A program made the position numbers and the translations under genes. From Chitinophaga pinensis (GTDB taxonomy: Bacteria; Bacteroidota; Bacteroidia; B-17B0; Aurantibacillaceae): a DNA stretch of 40,410 nt. Shown here piece by piece: positions 1-8,274 of the stretch. The stretch's first letter is position 1, and each line of letters begins with the position of its first letter. Under the pieces are notes generated by a model. It was not told the DNA's origin. It worked only from the letters and a program-made list of their open reading frames with translations, and did not search any database. Location: the NCBI GenBank assembly GCA_945887955.1, contig CAMCZO010000017.1, positions 1 to 40,410 on the forward strand. Direction: 5' to 3'.

Positions 1-2079
1 CATAACATTTCGAGAGGTTATTAAATCAAAACCTCCAAACCTAATATTAATATTGTTTTCAAAGGTTTGTTTGAGTTCCGAATTTCCAGATTTTATCTGT
101 AATGGATTTGATATGTCAATTACATTTTGCAATTGATTAATATCTGGAATATTTGTATTTGTTCTATAATACAGTCTTAAATTTTTAGTTTTTGTTATTT
201 TGTAATTTAACATTGCATTGGGTAGAATGTTATCGAATTTTTTAACCAAATTAAATTTTAATGGAAATGTTTGATCTCCCATTAAACTTGAATTTTGAAA
301 ATCAGAACCAAAACTTAAATTAAGTTTATTTTTTTGATATTTATAGCTTATACCTCCTCTTTGTGTTTCATAAATTATAGCATATTTATTTGACAATTCT
401 GTATTAAAATCAGAAAAATTAGTAGTAACATAATTTGAATCGAATGTTTGTTTATTTGATGAAGCTTCTGTATAAGAGGGGTTATAACTTAATAAAATTT
501 GAGAATTTTCTAAAATCTGCTCAGTATAAGAAATATTAGGCGATATTTTTTTAGTAATGCCGTATTTATTGTACTCTTGATTCAAATATAAATTTAAATT
601 GTCGTTTTGATATTTATTTTCTGAATTGTAGTTTCCATTATTAGTTTTTTCGTTTTGCTGTGTTATAATGTTAAAGGAGATTGAGCGTCCTTTTTTATTA
701 AATTTATGTTGATAAAGAAATGAATTTGTAAAATCATACCCTATGTTTTCTTCTACTGAATTTGTCTGGGTTTTGCTCAAAAAAATCGAATCTAATATGG
801 TGTTATTTCCAAGTAAATTAGTTTTATTAGTATTGTTTTGAAAATTTAAATTTGGACTAATAGTAATTTTATTAGATGAGTCAATTGCATATTCAATTCT
901 TAAATTAATACGATGATTTTGATTTTGATTTTCTGAAGCATTTGTTTGTTTGTAATTTAACTGATCGTCTGTAAAATAATTTCTAGAAATATCTGAAGCA
1001 TTTTTATTATCTGTGTTACTGAAAAAGTAACTTCCTGAAATATCTGTTTTTTTGCCCCATTTATCACTATAGTTTAACCCAGATGCCTGAGTTGATGTAT
1101 TTCCTTTTTGTGAAGATGTCATTAAGTTATCTGCTCCCGATGAAAAATTTCCTTGTCTGCCACTTCCTCCTTGCCTAACTCCTGAATTCTGACCTGAATT
1201 GCCCAGAGCACCGGTAATATCACTCATGCTAAAATTCTGTTGATTAATGTTATTAGAAAGAAGTAGTAACGAAATTCGTCTCTTGTCATTAAAACTATTA
1301 ATTGTTGCTCCATTCGAATATCTGAGTAAGCGATCTTCGTCTGATCCTATTCCTGCATAAATTTTTCCAAATTCACCAATGTTTTTTTCTTTTTTTGTTA
1401 CAAAATTAATTGTCTTTTGTTGGTCACCGTCATTAAATCCAGTAAATTGAGATTGATCACTCATTTTGTCAAATACTTCTACTTTATCAATAATATCTGC
1501 AGGTATATTTTTTATGGCTGCATTTTGATCGTCGCCAAAAAATCGCTTACCATCAACCAACACTTTTTGAACCGTTTCTCCGTTTACTTTTAATCCATTA
1601 TTATCTGATGTAAAACCTGGCATTTTTTTAATTAAATCTTCTGCCGTTGCATCAGGTTGCGTTTTATAGGCATCAGCATTAAATAAAGTGGTGTCTCCTT
1701 TTTGTTCGCCCCTTTTTTGTATGGTATTTACTTCTATTTCCGAAAGATTTTTACCATCTTCTAAGAGTGTAATTTTACCTAAATTTATATTATCTTTTTC
1801 TATAGAAATATTTTTATATATGTCTTTATATCCTATAAAAGAAATAATTACATAGTATTCTTTTTTATTTGGTAAGTAAAGATTAAAATTACCATCTTTA
1901 TCAGTTTTTGTTCCTGTAATATATAATGAATCTTGGCTAAAAACTTTTATGGTTGATTCATTAAGAGCTAAGCCTGACTTTTGATTGATTATGCCAGAAA
2001 CCAATACCTGCCCTTTAACAGAGAATGAAATAAAAAAAATAAAGACTATGGTTTTAAAAAAATGCAGTCGTAATGACAT
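1..2079 (-). CDS. TonB-dependent-type outer-membrane receptor, C-terminus cut off by window edge
   Basis: My translation from the ATG at 2079 (complement) stays open to base 1, giving 693 residues with no stop, so the C-terminal end lies outside the window. Residues 1-23 form a signal peptide. Residues 24-105 resemble the CarboxypepD_reg-like beta-sandwich (GIINQKSG, FIGYKDIYKN). A plug-like domain follows at about 125-230, with ATAEDLIKKMPGF, VNGETVQKVLVDGKRFF and IPADIIDKVEVFDKMSDQS. A Gly/Ser-rich linker spans about 290-325. The rest is an Asn/Ser-rich alternating pattern typical of a beta barrel, including LRLYYRTNTNIPDINQLQNV near residues 635-655. This is the Bacteroidota 'outer membrane beta-barrel/TonB-dependent receptor' family (OMP_b-brl_3 type). 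The substrate cannot be told. It is divergent from the M1 peptidase gene. A weak -7-like TAACTTTA lies at 2097-2104 on its strand. Confidence 0.9.
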   Translation of the reverse strand, partial: MSLRLHFFKTIVFIFFISFSVKGQVLVSGIINQKSGLALNESTIKVFSQDSLYITGTKTDKDGNFNLYLPNKKEYYVIISFIGYKDIYKNISIEKDNINLGKITLLEDGKNLSEIEVNTIQKRGEQKGDTTLFNADAYKTQPDATAEDLIKKMPGFTSDNNGLKVNGETVQKVLVDGKRFFGDDQNAAIKNIPADIIDKVEVFDKMSDQSQFTGFNDGDQQKTINFVTKKEKNIGEFGKIYAGIGSDEDRLLRYSNGATINSFNDKRRISLLLLSNNINQQNFSMSDITGALGNSGQNSGVRQGGSGRQGNFSSGADNLMTSSQKGNTSTQASGLNYSDKWGKKTDISGSYFFSNTDNKNASDISRNYFTDDQLNYKQTNASENQNQNHRINLRIEYAIDSSNKITISPNLNFQNNTNKTNLLGNNTILDSIFLSKTQTNSVEENIGYDFTNSFLYQHKFNKKGRSISFNIITQQNEKTNNGNYNSENKYQNDNLNLYLNQEYNKYGITKKISPNISYTEQILENSQILLSYNPSYTEASSNKQTFDSNYVTTNFSDFNTELSNKYAIIYETQRGGISYKYQKNKLNLSFGSDFQNSSLMGDQTFPLKFNLVKKFDNILPNAMLNYKITKTKNLRLYYRTNTNIPDINQLQNVIDISNPLQIKSGNSELKQTFENNINIRFGGFDLITSRNVM

Positions 2080-2230
2080 GTTTTAAAATTAATTTTTAAA
2101 GTTAATCGAATTATTTACTAATAACTAATCTGTTAATTTTATTAGATTTAATTTCTTAATTTAATGTCCATATTTTTTGTGTTGTTTTCTTTTTATTTTA
2201 ATAATTGAATTTTTTTTATTTGTAATTTAA

Positions 2231-3865
2231 ATGAAGTGCTTTTCTACTAAAACTTTTAGTGTTTATTTTTTTATTTTATCTAATTTTTTTGTTTTTGCAC
2301 AAACGAATCTCTACACTCATGCCGATTCTTTAAGAGGAAGTATTACTGATGCCCGTAAATGGTGGGATTTAACCCATTATGATTTGCATGTAACTTTTAA
2401 TGAAAAAGATAGCTCAATTTTTGGTTACAATATAATTTCATATAAGACTCTTGATTATTATCCTCTCATGCAACTCGATTTGATGCAGCCAATGATTATA
2501 GATAGTGTAGTTCAAGATAAACAACAATGTAAATTTATACGAGATGGTAGCGCTTATTTTATTAGTACAATTAAGACGTCAATTTCAAATAATACAACTA
2601 GTTTATTTGTTTATTTTCATGGCAAACCTCATGTTGCTGTTTTTCCTCCGTGGGACGGCGGTATTATTTGGTCTAAAGATAAAAATAATAATCCATGGAT
2701 TTCTGTCGCTTGTCAAGGCATGGCTTCTAGTGTATGGTTCCCGAATAAAGATCATCAATACGACGAAGTTGATAGCGCATCTGTTTATTTTACCGCATCT
2801 AGTAATTTAGTTACAGTTTCTAATGGCAAATGTAAATCTATAAAAACTAATTCTAATCAAACCAAAACATATTGCTGGGTAGTAAAAAATCCTATTAATA
2901 ATTATAATATTATTCCCTATATCGGTAAGTATGTAAATTTTAAAGATACTTTTTATGGGAAAGCGGGTGTTTTAGATTTAGATTTTTGGGTACTAGAAGG
3001 AAATATTGAAAAAGCTAAACAACAATTTAAGCAAGTAAAACCTATGTTGCGTTGTTTTGAAGATTGGTTTGGCAAATATCCATTTTATGAAGATGGTTAT
3101 AAATTGGTTGAAGCACCTTTTTTAGGTATGGAACATCAAAGCGCCATAGCATATGGTAATAAATTTAAAAATGGTTATTTAGGTAAAGATTTGTCTTTAA
3201 CCGGTTTGGGATTAAATTGGGATTTTATTATTGTTCATGAATCGGGTCACGAATGGTTTGGAAATAGTATTACAGCAAAAGATGTAGCTGATAATTGGAT
3301 ACACGAAGGATTTACAGCATACTCAGAAAATTTATTTGTTCAAAGTGTATATGGTAAAAAAGCTGGAGCAGAATATGTTATTGGTACACGAAACGCTATC
3401 CTAAACGACCGACCCATTATAACTAATTATAATGTAAATAAAGATGGTTCAGGCGACATGTATTACAAAGCTGCTAATATGTTGCATACCATAAGGCAAC
3501 TTATTAATAACGACGAATTATGGAAAAAAATGCTTCAAAGCCTAAATCAAAATTTTTGGCATCAAACGGTTTCCACTAAACAAATTGAAGATTATTTAAT
3601 TACTTTTTTAAATTATGATTTACAAAAAATATTTGATCAATATTTAAGAACAAAACAAATTCCTGTTTTAGAATATTCTTATTCAAATAAAATATTAAAA
3701 TTTCGATGGTCTAATTGTATTTTGGGTTTTAATCTGCCTATAAGGTTAATATCCAAAAATAATATTTGGATATACCCCAGTGAGGAATGGAAAACAATAT
3801 CACTAGATGATAAAAATTTCATAATAGATCCAAATTTTTATATTAATTCGAAACGAATGAATTAA
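2231..3865 (+). CDS. Secreted M1-family zinc metallopeptidase
   Basis: This is a 544-residue exported peptidase, probably an aminopeptidase trimming peptides in the periplasm or outside the cell. A signal peptide covers residues 1-23 (ends VFAQ). The beta-saddle N-terminal domain runs to about residue 230. The exopeptidase-type motif appears as GMEHQ (299-303), in place of the classical GxMEN. The zinc site is HESGH at 336-340 with the third ligand E359 in WIHEGF, 18 residues after the second His, exactly the M1 (gluzincin) spacing. The protein ends after the short helical part, as in the ~540-residue Bacteroidota M1 members, and lacks the large C-terminal ERAP-like domain. No T9SS sorting domain is visible. 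It stands alone between a divergent receptor gene and a downstream gene with its own -7 box. Confidence 0.93.
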   Translation: MKCFSTKTFSVYFFILSNFFVFAQTNLYTHADSLRGSITDARKWWDLTHYDLHVTFNEKDSSIFGYNIISYKTLDYYPLMQLDLMQPMIIDSVVQDKQQCKFIRDGSAYFISTIKTSISNNTTSLFVYFHGKPHVAVFPPWDGGIIWSKDKNNNPWISVACQGMASSVWFPNKDHQYDEVDSASVYFTASSNLVTVSNGKCKSIKTNSNQTKTYCWVVKNPINNYNIIPYIGKYVNFKDTFYGKAGVLDLDFWVLEGNIEKAKQQFKQVKPMLRCFEDWFGKYPFYEDGYKLVEAPFLGMEHQSAIAYGNKFKNGYLGKDLSLTGLGLNWDFIIVHESGHEWFGNSITAKDVADNWIHEGFTAYSENLFVQSVYGKKAGAEYVIGTRNAILNDRPIITNYNVNKDGSGDMYYKAANMLHTIRQLINNDELWKKMLQSLNQNFWHQTVSTKQIEDYLITFLNYDLQKIFDQYLRTKQIPVLEYSYSNKILKFRWSNCILGFNLPIRLISKNNIWIYPSEEWKTISLDDKNFIIDPNFYINSKRMN

Positions 3866-3874
3866 TTTTTTTTT
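3846..3874 (+). terminator. Possible weak terminator of the M1 peptidase gene
   Basis: The last codons form a short stem, ATTCG (3846-3850) and CGAAT (3854-3858) with loop AAA. A run of nine T at 3866-3874 follows. The stem is only five base pairs and lies inside the coding end with seven bases before the T run, so this is a weak call. Confidence 0.3.
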
Positions 3875-3977
3875 CACCCTAGTTTTGCCCTCTTATTTTT
3901 AAGAAAAGTAAGTATTTTAAAGGGTCTTTTTTGGTTGTTAAAATATCTAAATTTTAATGATTTTAGTTAAATCTTGG

Positions 3978-3985
3978 TATATTTG
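3978..3985 (+). promoter_or_regulatory. -7 box TATATTTG upstream of the TlpA-type gene
   Basis: Matches the Bacteroidota -7 consensus TAnnTTTG, 65 bases before the ATG at 4050. No TTG lies at the usual 17-23 base distance upstream, so only half of the promoter is supported. Confidence 0.45.
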
Positions 3986-4049
3986 CTATCCTAAATCAAA
4001 TAATTGTTTTAATACTAAAATGATGGTCTTAATTTAAAAAATATTAAAT

Positions 4050-5174
4050 ATGAATAAAATTATTTTTTTTATTTTGTTATTTTTCTCAACCAAATTACTT
4101 TGGTCTCAGAGCACAAGTTCTGAAAAAACATTTTCATTCAAAATTGATGGAACAATTAGAAATTATAATGGAAAATCTATTTATGTTCATCATAAATGGA
4201 ACGAAAAAGATTATACCGATTCTGCAAAGATTGTAAAAGGAAAATTTGTGTTTAATCTTAAAAGCATTGAGCCAAACCTATATTGGTTTACAACAGTAAA
4301 CGATATTAATGCTCAACCTAATTATCTTTTTTTTGCTAATAACGAGCCTATCAAAGCAAACCTCATCGGCGATTCTTTACTTTATTCTTCTCTTCAAGGA
4401 GGTTTAACTCAAAATGATTATGTTGAATACAGAATGATGATAAATAATTTTGTTCAAATACAACAAAAATTGCAGGCTGATTATAATATTGCAACTCAAA
4501 AAGGTGATGTTCAAACTCAACAAAGTATTCAAAATGAATACCAAAATTTAAATGTTCAGTTTATGACTGGAATAAAAACATATATCAAAAATCACCCTAA
4601 GTCACCTGTAAGTGGTTATATTATTTATACCGACTTTAATAATCCCAATATTCCAATAAGCGATTTAGAAGAGGCTTTATCTTTTATAGATGTTAGCATT
4701 AAAAATACTAAGTTTATTAAATTAGCTACCAAACGGGTTGAAGATAAAAAAGGAACAATGGTGGGCTATAAAGCAGTTAATTTTTCGCAACAAACACCAG
4801 AGGGTAAATTAATTAGTCTTTCAGATTATAAAGGTAAATTCGTATTAATTGATTTTTGGGCCAGTTGGTGCAGGCCATGTAGGATGGAGAACCCAAATGT
4901 AGTTAACGCTTTTAATCTATATAAAAATAGAGGGTTTACTGTTTTGGGTATTTCAATGGATTCAAATAAAGAGGCTTGGGTTCAAGCCATTAATCAAGAT
5001 AATTTAACTTGGTCTCATGTAAGCGATTTAAAAGGTTGGGGTAATGAAGTAGGAAAAACTTTTGGTGTTACAGGTATTCCACAAAACTATTTAATCGATC
5101 CAAATGGAATTATTCTTGCTAAAAATTTACGTGGCCCCGATTTAGAAAAAAAACTTGCTGAAATTATTAAATAA
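4050..5174 (+). CDS. TlpA-family thiol-disulfide oxidoreductase with DUF4369-like N-terminus
   Basis: A 374-residue exported thioredoxin-fold protein that most likely reduces or exchanges disulfides in periplasmic proteins. Residues 1-20 are a signal peptide (LLWSQ end). Residues 27-110 (FSFKIDGTIRNYNGKSIYV...) fit the DUF4369 domain often fused to TlpA in Bacteroidota. A Gln-rich helical linker follows at about 120-180. The AhpC/TSA-thioredoxin domain covers about 240-374, with active site C274-R-P-C277 in FWASWCRPC and the cis-proline in GIPQN (P344). It is 34 bases upstream of the parvulin gene and co-directional, so the two may be co-transcribed as an envelope folding pair. Its own -7 box lies at 3978. 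The physiological target cannot be read from the sequence. Confidence 0.92.
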   Translation: MNKIIFFILLFFSTKLLWSQSTSSEKTFSFKIDGTIRNYNGKSIYVHHKWNEKDYTDSAKIVKGKFVFNLKSIEPNLYWFTTVNDINAQPNYLFFANNEPIKANLIGDSLLYSSLQGGLTQNDYVEYRMMINNFVQIQQKLQADYNIATQKGDVQTQQSIQNEYQNLNVQFMTGIKTYIKNHPKSPVSGYIIYTDFNNPNIPISDLEEALSFIDVSIKNTKFIKLATKRVEDKKGTMVGYKAVNFSQQTPEGKLISLSDYKGKFVLIDFWASWCRPCRMENPNVVNAFNLYKNRGFTVLGISMDSNKEAWVQAINQDNLTWSHVSDLKGWGNEVGKTFGVTGIPQNYLIDPNGIILAKNLRGPDLEKKLAEIIK

Positions 5175-5208
5175 TTAATTATCTATAAAGAACTAAATAA
5201 AAATAAGT

Positions 5209-7311
5209 ATGAAAAAGAGTAAAATTTTTGTTGTTTCACTAATAAATATTATTTTTTTAAATAATATAATTGCTCAAGATCCTATCGTAATGACGATAAA
5301 TAAAAGGCCAGTTAAAAAGTCTGAGTTCGAAGCTGTTTATAAAAAAAATAATGTGAAAGAGGTGCCTTCAAGTTCCAAATCAGTAAAAGAATACGTCGAT
5401 TTATTTTCGTTATTTAAAAGCAAGGTTTTTGAAGCAGAAAGTTTAGGGTTAGATACTCTTAATTCTTTTAAAACTGAATTATTAGGTTATCGTCGCCAAT
5501 TGGCAGCACCATATTTAACAGATAAAAATACCACCGAGAATTTATTGTTAGAAACATACGATCGGATGAAATATGAAGTTCGTGCTAGTCATATTTTAGT
5601 AAGATTAGAAGAAACTGCTCTTCCTAAAGATACACTCGAAGCCTGGACAAGAATAAATATAATTCGTAATGCAGTGATGGGTAAATTTCCAACTCCTGTT
5701 GAGCTTTTAAATTACGATAAACTTTTAAAAAATTCTACTGAGATTTCTAAATTTTTAAAAGGAAAAGATAGTTCTGTTTATAAAGTTAAGGTTAATGCTA
5801 TTAAAAAATTATCCGATTACGCTAAAAGTTCATCTGATTTATTTCAAAGTATTGCACCCAAAACAAGCGACGATCCTTCTGTTTTAGATAATAAGGGAGA
5901 CCTTAATTATTTCACGGCATTAGATATGGTTTATCCTTTTGAATCAGCTGCGTATAATACAAAAGTTGGGGAAATAAGCCCTATTGTTAGAACACGTTTT
6001 GGATACCATATTCTTAAAATATCAGATAAACGTGAAAGTAGAGGCGAAATTTTTGTAGCACACATTATGTGTAGAGTTTTAAAAGAAGCTAATGATCAAG
6101 AAAAATTAAATGCTAAAACTAAAATAGACGAAATTTATGCTAAAATTAAAGCAGGTCAAAATTTCGAAGAATTAGCTCGTCAGTTTAGTGATGACAAGCA
6201 GTCTAATGAGCGTGGCGGTCAATTACAGCCTTTTAAAGGTGGTCGTTTGCCAAAAGATTTTGAAGATGCTGCCTTTAAAATAAAAGCTGATAATGAAATT
6301 TCAGAACCGATTTTGTCTCAATATGGTTGGCATATTATTAAACGAATTGAATTAAAAACATTGCCGCCTTTTAGTGATATTAAAAATGATATTAAATCAA
6401 AAATTAACAGAGATAGCCGTTCTCAAATGGGTCGTGTAGCATTAATTGAAAAAGTTAAAAAAGAAAATAATTTTAAAGAAAACATAAAAAATAAAGATGA
6501 GTTTAATAAAATTATGGACTCTACTTATTTAAAAGCAACCTGGAAAGCAGAACGTGCAGCTAAATTTGGTAATAAAGAGATTTTTAATCTTGGTGGTAAA
6601 TCATATACTCAAAATGAATTCGCTAAATTTTTAGAAGCTCAAATGACTTTTCGTTCTCCAACCGATGTGATTGAAATTATGAAAGGAATTTATAAAACTT
6701 GGGTAGAAGAAAATGTTATTTCATTTGAAGATGCTTTACTTGAAAAAAAATATGTTGAATTTGCTAATCTTTACAGAGAATATCGCGACGGCATTTTGTT
6801 ATTTGACTTAACTGATCAAAAAGTATGGAGCAAGGCGGTAAAAGATACTCTTGGACTTAAAACTTTTTACGATACTAATAAAAATAAGTATCTCTGGGAT
6901 GAAAGAGCAGAAGTAACTACATACAAATGCTTAAATGAAAAAGTAGCTAAAGATTTACGGAAGTTATTTAAAGATGGTAAGTCTGAAAAAGAGATTGTTC
7001 AAATCTTAAATATTTCCTCACAGCTAAACGTATCTTCAGAAAACGTAACTTATTTAAAAGGAGAAAATACGAATGTTGATGCAAATTGGATTAAAGGAAT
7101 TGCATCAAAAAATTTCACTGATGCTAAAGAAAAAAAAGTTTTAGTGTTGATTATAAATAATATCCTCGCCAAATCCCCTAAAACATTAGCCGAATGTAGA
7201 GGAAGTGCAACTTCTGATTTTCAGAATTTTTTAGATACTGAATGGTTAAATTATTTAAAAGATAAATATAAGGTAGAGTTAAATCAAGAGGTTTTGAGTA
7301 CCATCAAATAA
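5209..7311 (+). CDS. Periplasmic peptidylprolyl isomerase with two parvulin (rotamase) domains
   Basis: A 700-residue exported PPIase/chaperone of the SurA/PpiD kind for outer-membrane and secreted proteins. The signal peptide is residues 1-22 (IIAQ end), followed by a short SurA-N-like region. Parvulin domain 1 lies at about 124-275 (VRASHILVRLEE ... FGYHILKISDKR) and contains a long helical insertion. Parvulin domain 2 lies at about 281-382 (FVAHIMCRV ... FSDDKQSNERGGQL ... YGWHIIKRIE). A roughly 300-residue C-terminal region without recognisable motifs follows. It sits between the TlpA-type gene and a SurA-N-like lipoprotein, an arrangement common in Bacteroidota, and ends in a strong terminator at 7324-7355. 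Confidence 0.92.
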   Translation: MKKSKIFVVSLINIIFLNNIIAQDPIVMTINKRPVKKSEFEAVYKKNNVKEVPSSSKSVKEYVDLFSLFKSKVFEAESLGLDTLNSFKTELLGYRRQLAAPYLTDKNTTENLLLETYDRMKYEVRASHILVRLEETALPKDTLEAWTRINIIRNAVMGKFPTPVELLNYDKLLKNSTEISKFLKGKDSSVYKVKVNAIKKLSDYAKSSSDLFQSIAPKTSDDPSVLDNKGDLNYFTALDMVYPFESAAYNTKVGEISPIVRTRFGYHILKISDKRESRGEIFVAHIMCRVLKEANDQEKLNAKTKIDEIYAKIKAGQNFEELARQFSDDKQSNERGGQLQPFKGGRLPKDFEDAAFKIKADNEISEPILSQYGWHIIKRIELKTLPPFSDIKNDIKSKINRDSRSQMGRVALIEKVKKENNFKENIKNKDEFNKIMDSTYLKATWKAERAAKFGNKEIFNLGGKSYTQNEFAKFLEAQMTFRSPTDVIEIMKGIYKTWVEENVISFEDALLEKKYVEFANLYREYRDGILLFDLTDQKVWSKAVKDTLGLKTFYDTNKNKYLWDERAEVTTYKCLNEKVAKDLRKLFKDGKSEKEIVQILNISSQLNVSSENVTYLKGENTNVDANWIKGIASKNFTDAKEKKVLVLIINNILAKSPKTLAECRGSATSDFQNFLDTEWLNYLKDKYKVELNQEVLSTIK

Positions 7312-7323
7312 TATAACAATTTA

Positions 7324-7355
7324 AAATAGCTGTTTTTTTAACAGCTATTTTTTTT
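7324..7355 (+). terminator. Strong rho-independent terminator after the parvulin gene
   Basis: An 11-base-pair perfect stem, 7324-7334 with 7340-7350 (core AATAGCTG/CAGCTATT), a five-T loop and a T run continuing to 7355. It lies 12 bases after the stop codon and separates the parvulin gene from the next lipoprotein gene. Confidence 0.92.
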
Positions 7356-7422
7356 ATAAATATATTTTCAATCTATTTCAAGATCACAAAAATTCTCTTA
7401 GCTTTAGCATTAAATAATTTAA

Positions 7423-8274
7423 TTGAATAACTTTTACTTTATAATATTAGTTTGTTTTTTATACGCCTGTAATTATGGTAAATCTGATGCAGATGATATC
7501 TCTTCTAAATTAATTGCTAAGGCCGGCAATGAAAATCTAAATTTTTATGATTTTAAAACTGATTTTATTTCAAATGGAAATAAAAAAGATAGCGCCCTAA
7601 GTGCTATTAAAACTATCGAAAATTGGGCTACAGAGGCTTTGTTTTATCAAGAAGCAATTTCTAAGTTAAATTCCGATGAAATTGAAATAGACAAACAAGT
7701 TCAGTCGTATAAAAAAAGTTTAGTTAATTACATCTATCAAACAAAATTAATTGAGGCTAATTTAGATACCATTATTTCAATTAAAGAAATCCAAAATTAT
7801 TACAATGCTCATCGCGATAATTTTATTTTAAAATCTAACATTATTAGGTTAGATTATTTAAAAATACCAGCTAAATTTCAAGGACTTGATAAAATAAAAC
7901 AATTATTAAAATCAAATCAATTAAATGATAAGGAAAAACTAAATAAATTATGTGTTCAAAATGCTGAAAATTTTTATTTAAACGATAGCACGTGGTTATA
8001 TATTGATGATATTAAAAAAGAAATCCCTAAACTTAAAACACAAGCTGATCTTACTTTTAGTTCCGGACAAGTTATTGAATTTACTGATGCTGACTATTAT
8101 TTTTATATTAAAATAAAAGATATTAAAATTAAAAACGGCATATCGCCTTTAAATTTTGAAAAACAAAACATTAAAAAATTTATAATTAATAATAGAAAAA
8201 TGCTTTTAATAAATGAATACAAACAGTTGTTACTAGAAAATGCTAAAACTGATAAATCTTTTATAGTTTATTAA
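7423..8274 (+). CDS. SurA-N-like periplasmic lipoprotein (PPIase-associated, no clear parvulin domain)
   Basis: A 283-residue lipoprotein. The start is TTG: the codon just before it is a TAA stop and no in-frame ATG lies near. The TTG start gives a good lipoprotein signal with lipobox LYAC and Cys16. After it, LIAKAGNENLNFYDFKTDF and the helical stretch IENWATEALFYQEAISKLN ... VQSYKKSLVNYIYQTKL resemble the SurA N-terminal chaperone region. The typical parvulin SHIL/GG/HI motifs are not visible, so isomerase activity is doubtful. It follows the two-parvulin gene after a terminator. Its stop codon abuts the stop of the convergent carboxylase gene. Role inferred: membrane-anchored holdase or PPIase partner. 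Confidence 0.75.
   Translation: MNNFYFIILVCFLYACNYGKSDADDISSKLIAKAGNENLNFYDFKTDFISNGNKKDSALSAIKTIENWATEALFYQEAISKLNSDEIEIDKQVQSYKKSLVNYIYQTKLIEANLDTIISIKEIQNYYNAHRDNFILKSNIIRLDYLKIPAKFQGLDKIKQLLKSNQLNDKEKLNKLCVQNAENFYLNDSTWLYIDDIKKEIPKLKTQADLTFSSGQVIEFTDADYYFYIKIKDIKIKNGISPLNFEKQNIKKFIINNRKMLLINEYKQLLLENAKTDKSFIVY

Noticed and set aside
2544..2810. Open frame of 88 codons inside the M1 peptidase gene
   Set aside because: It overlaps a strongly conserved protein in another frame and its translation looks like random hydrophobic AT-rich sequence.
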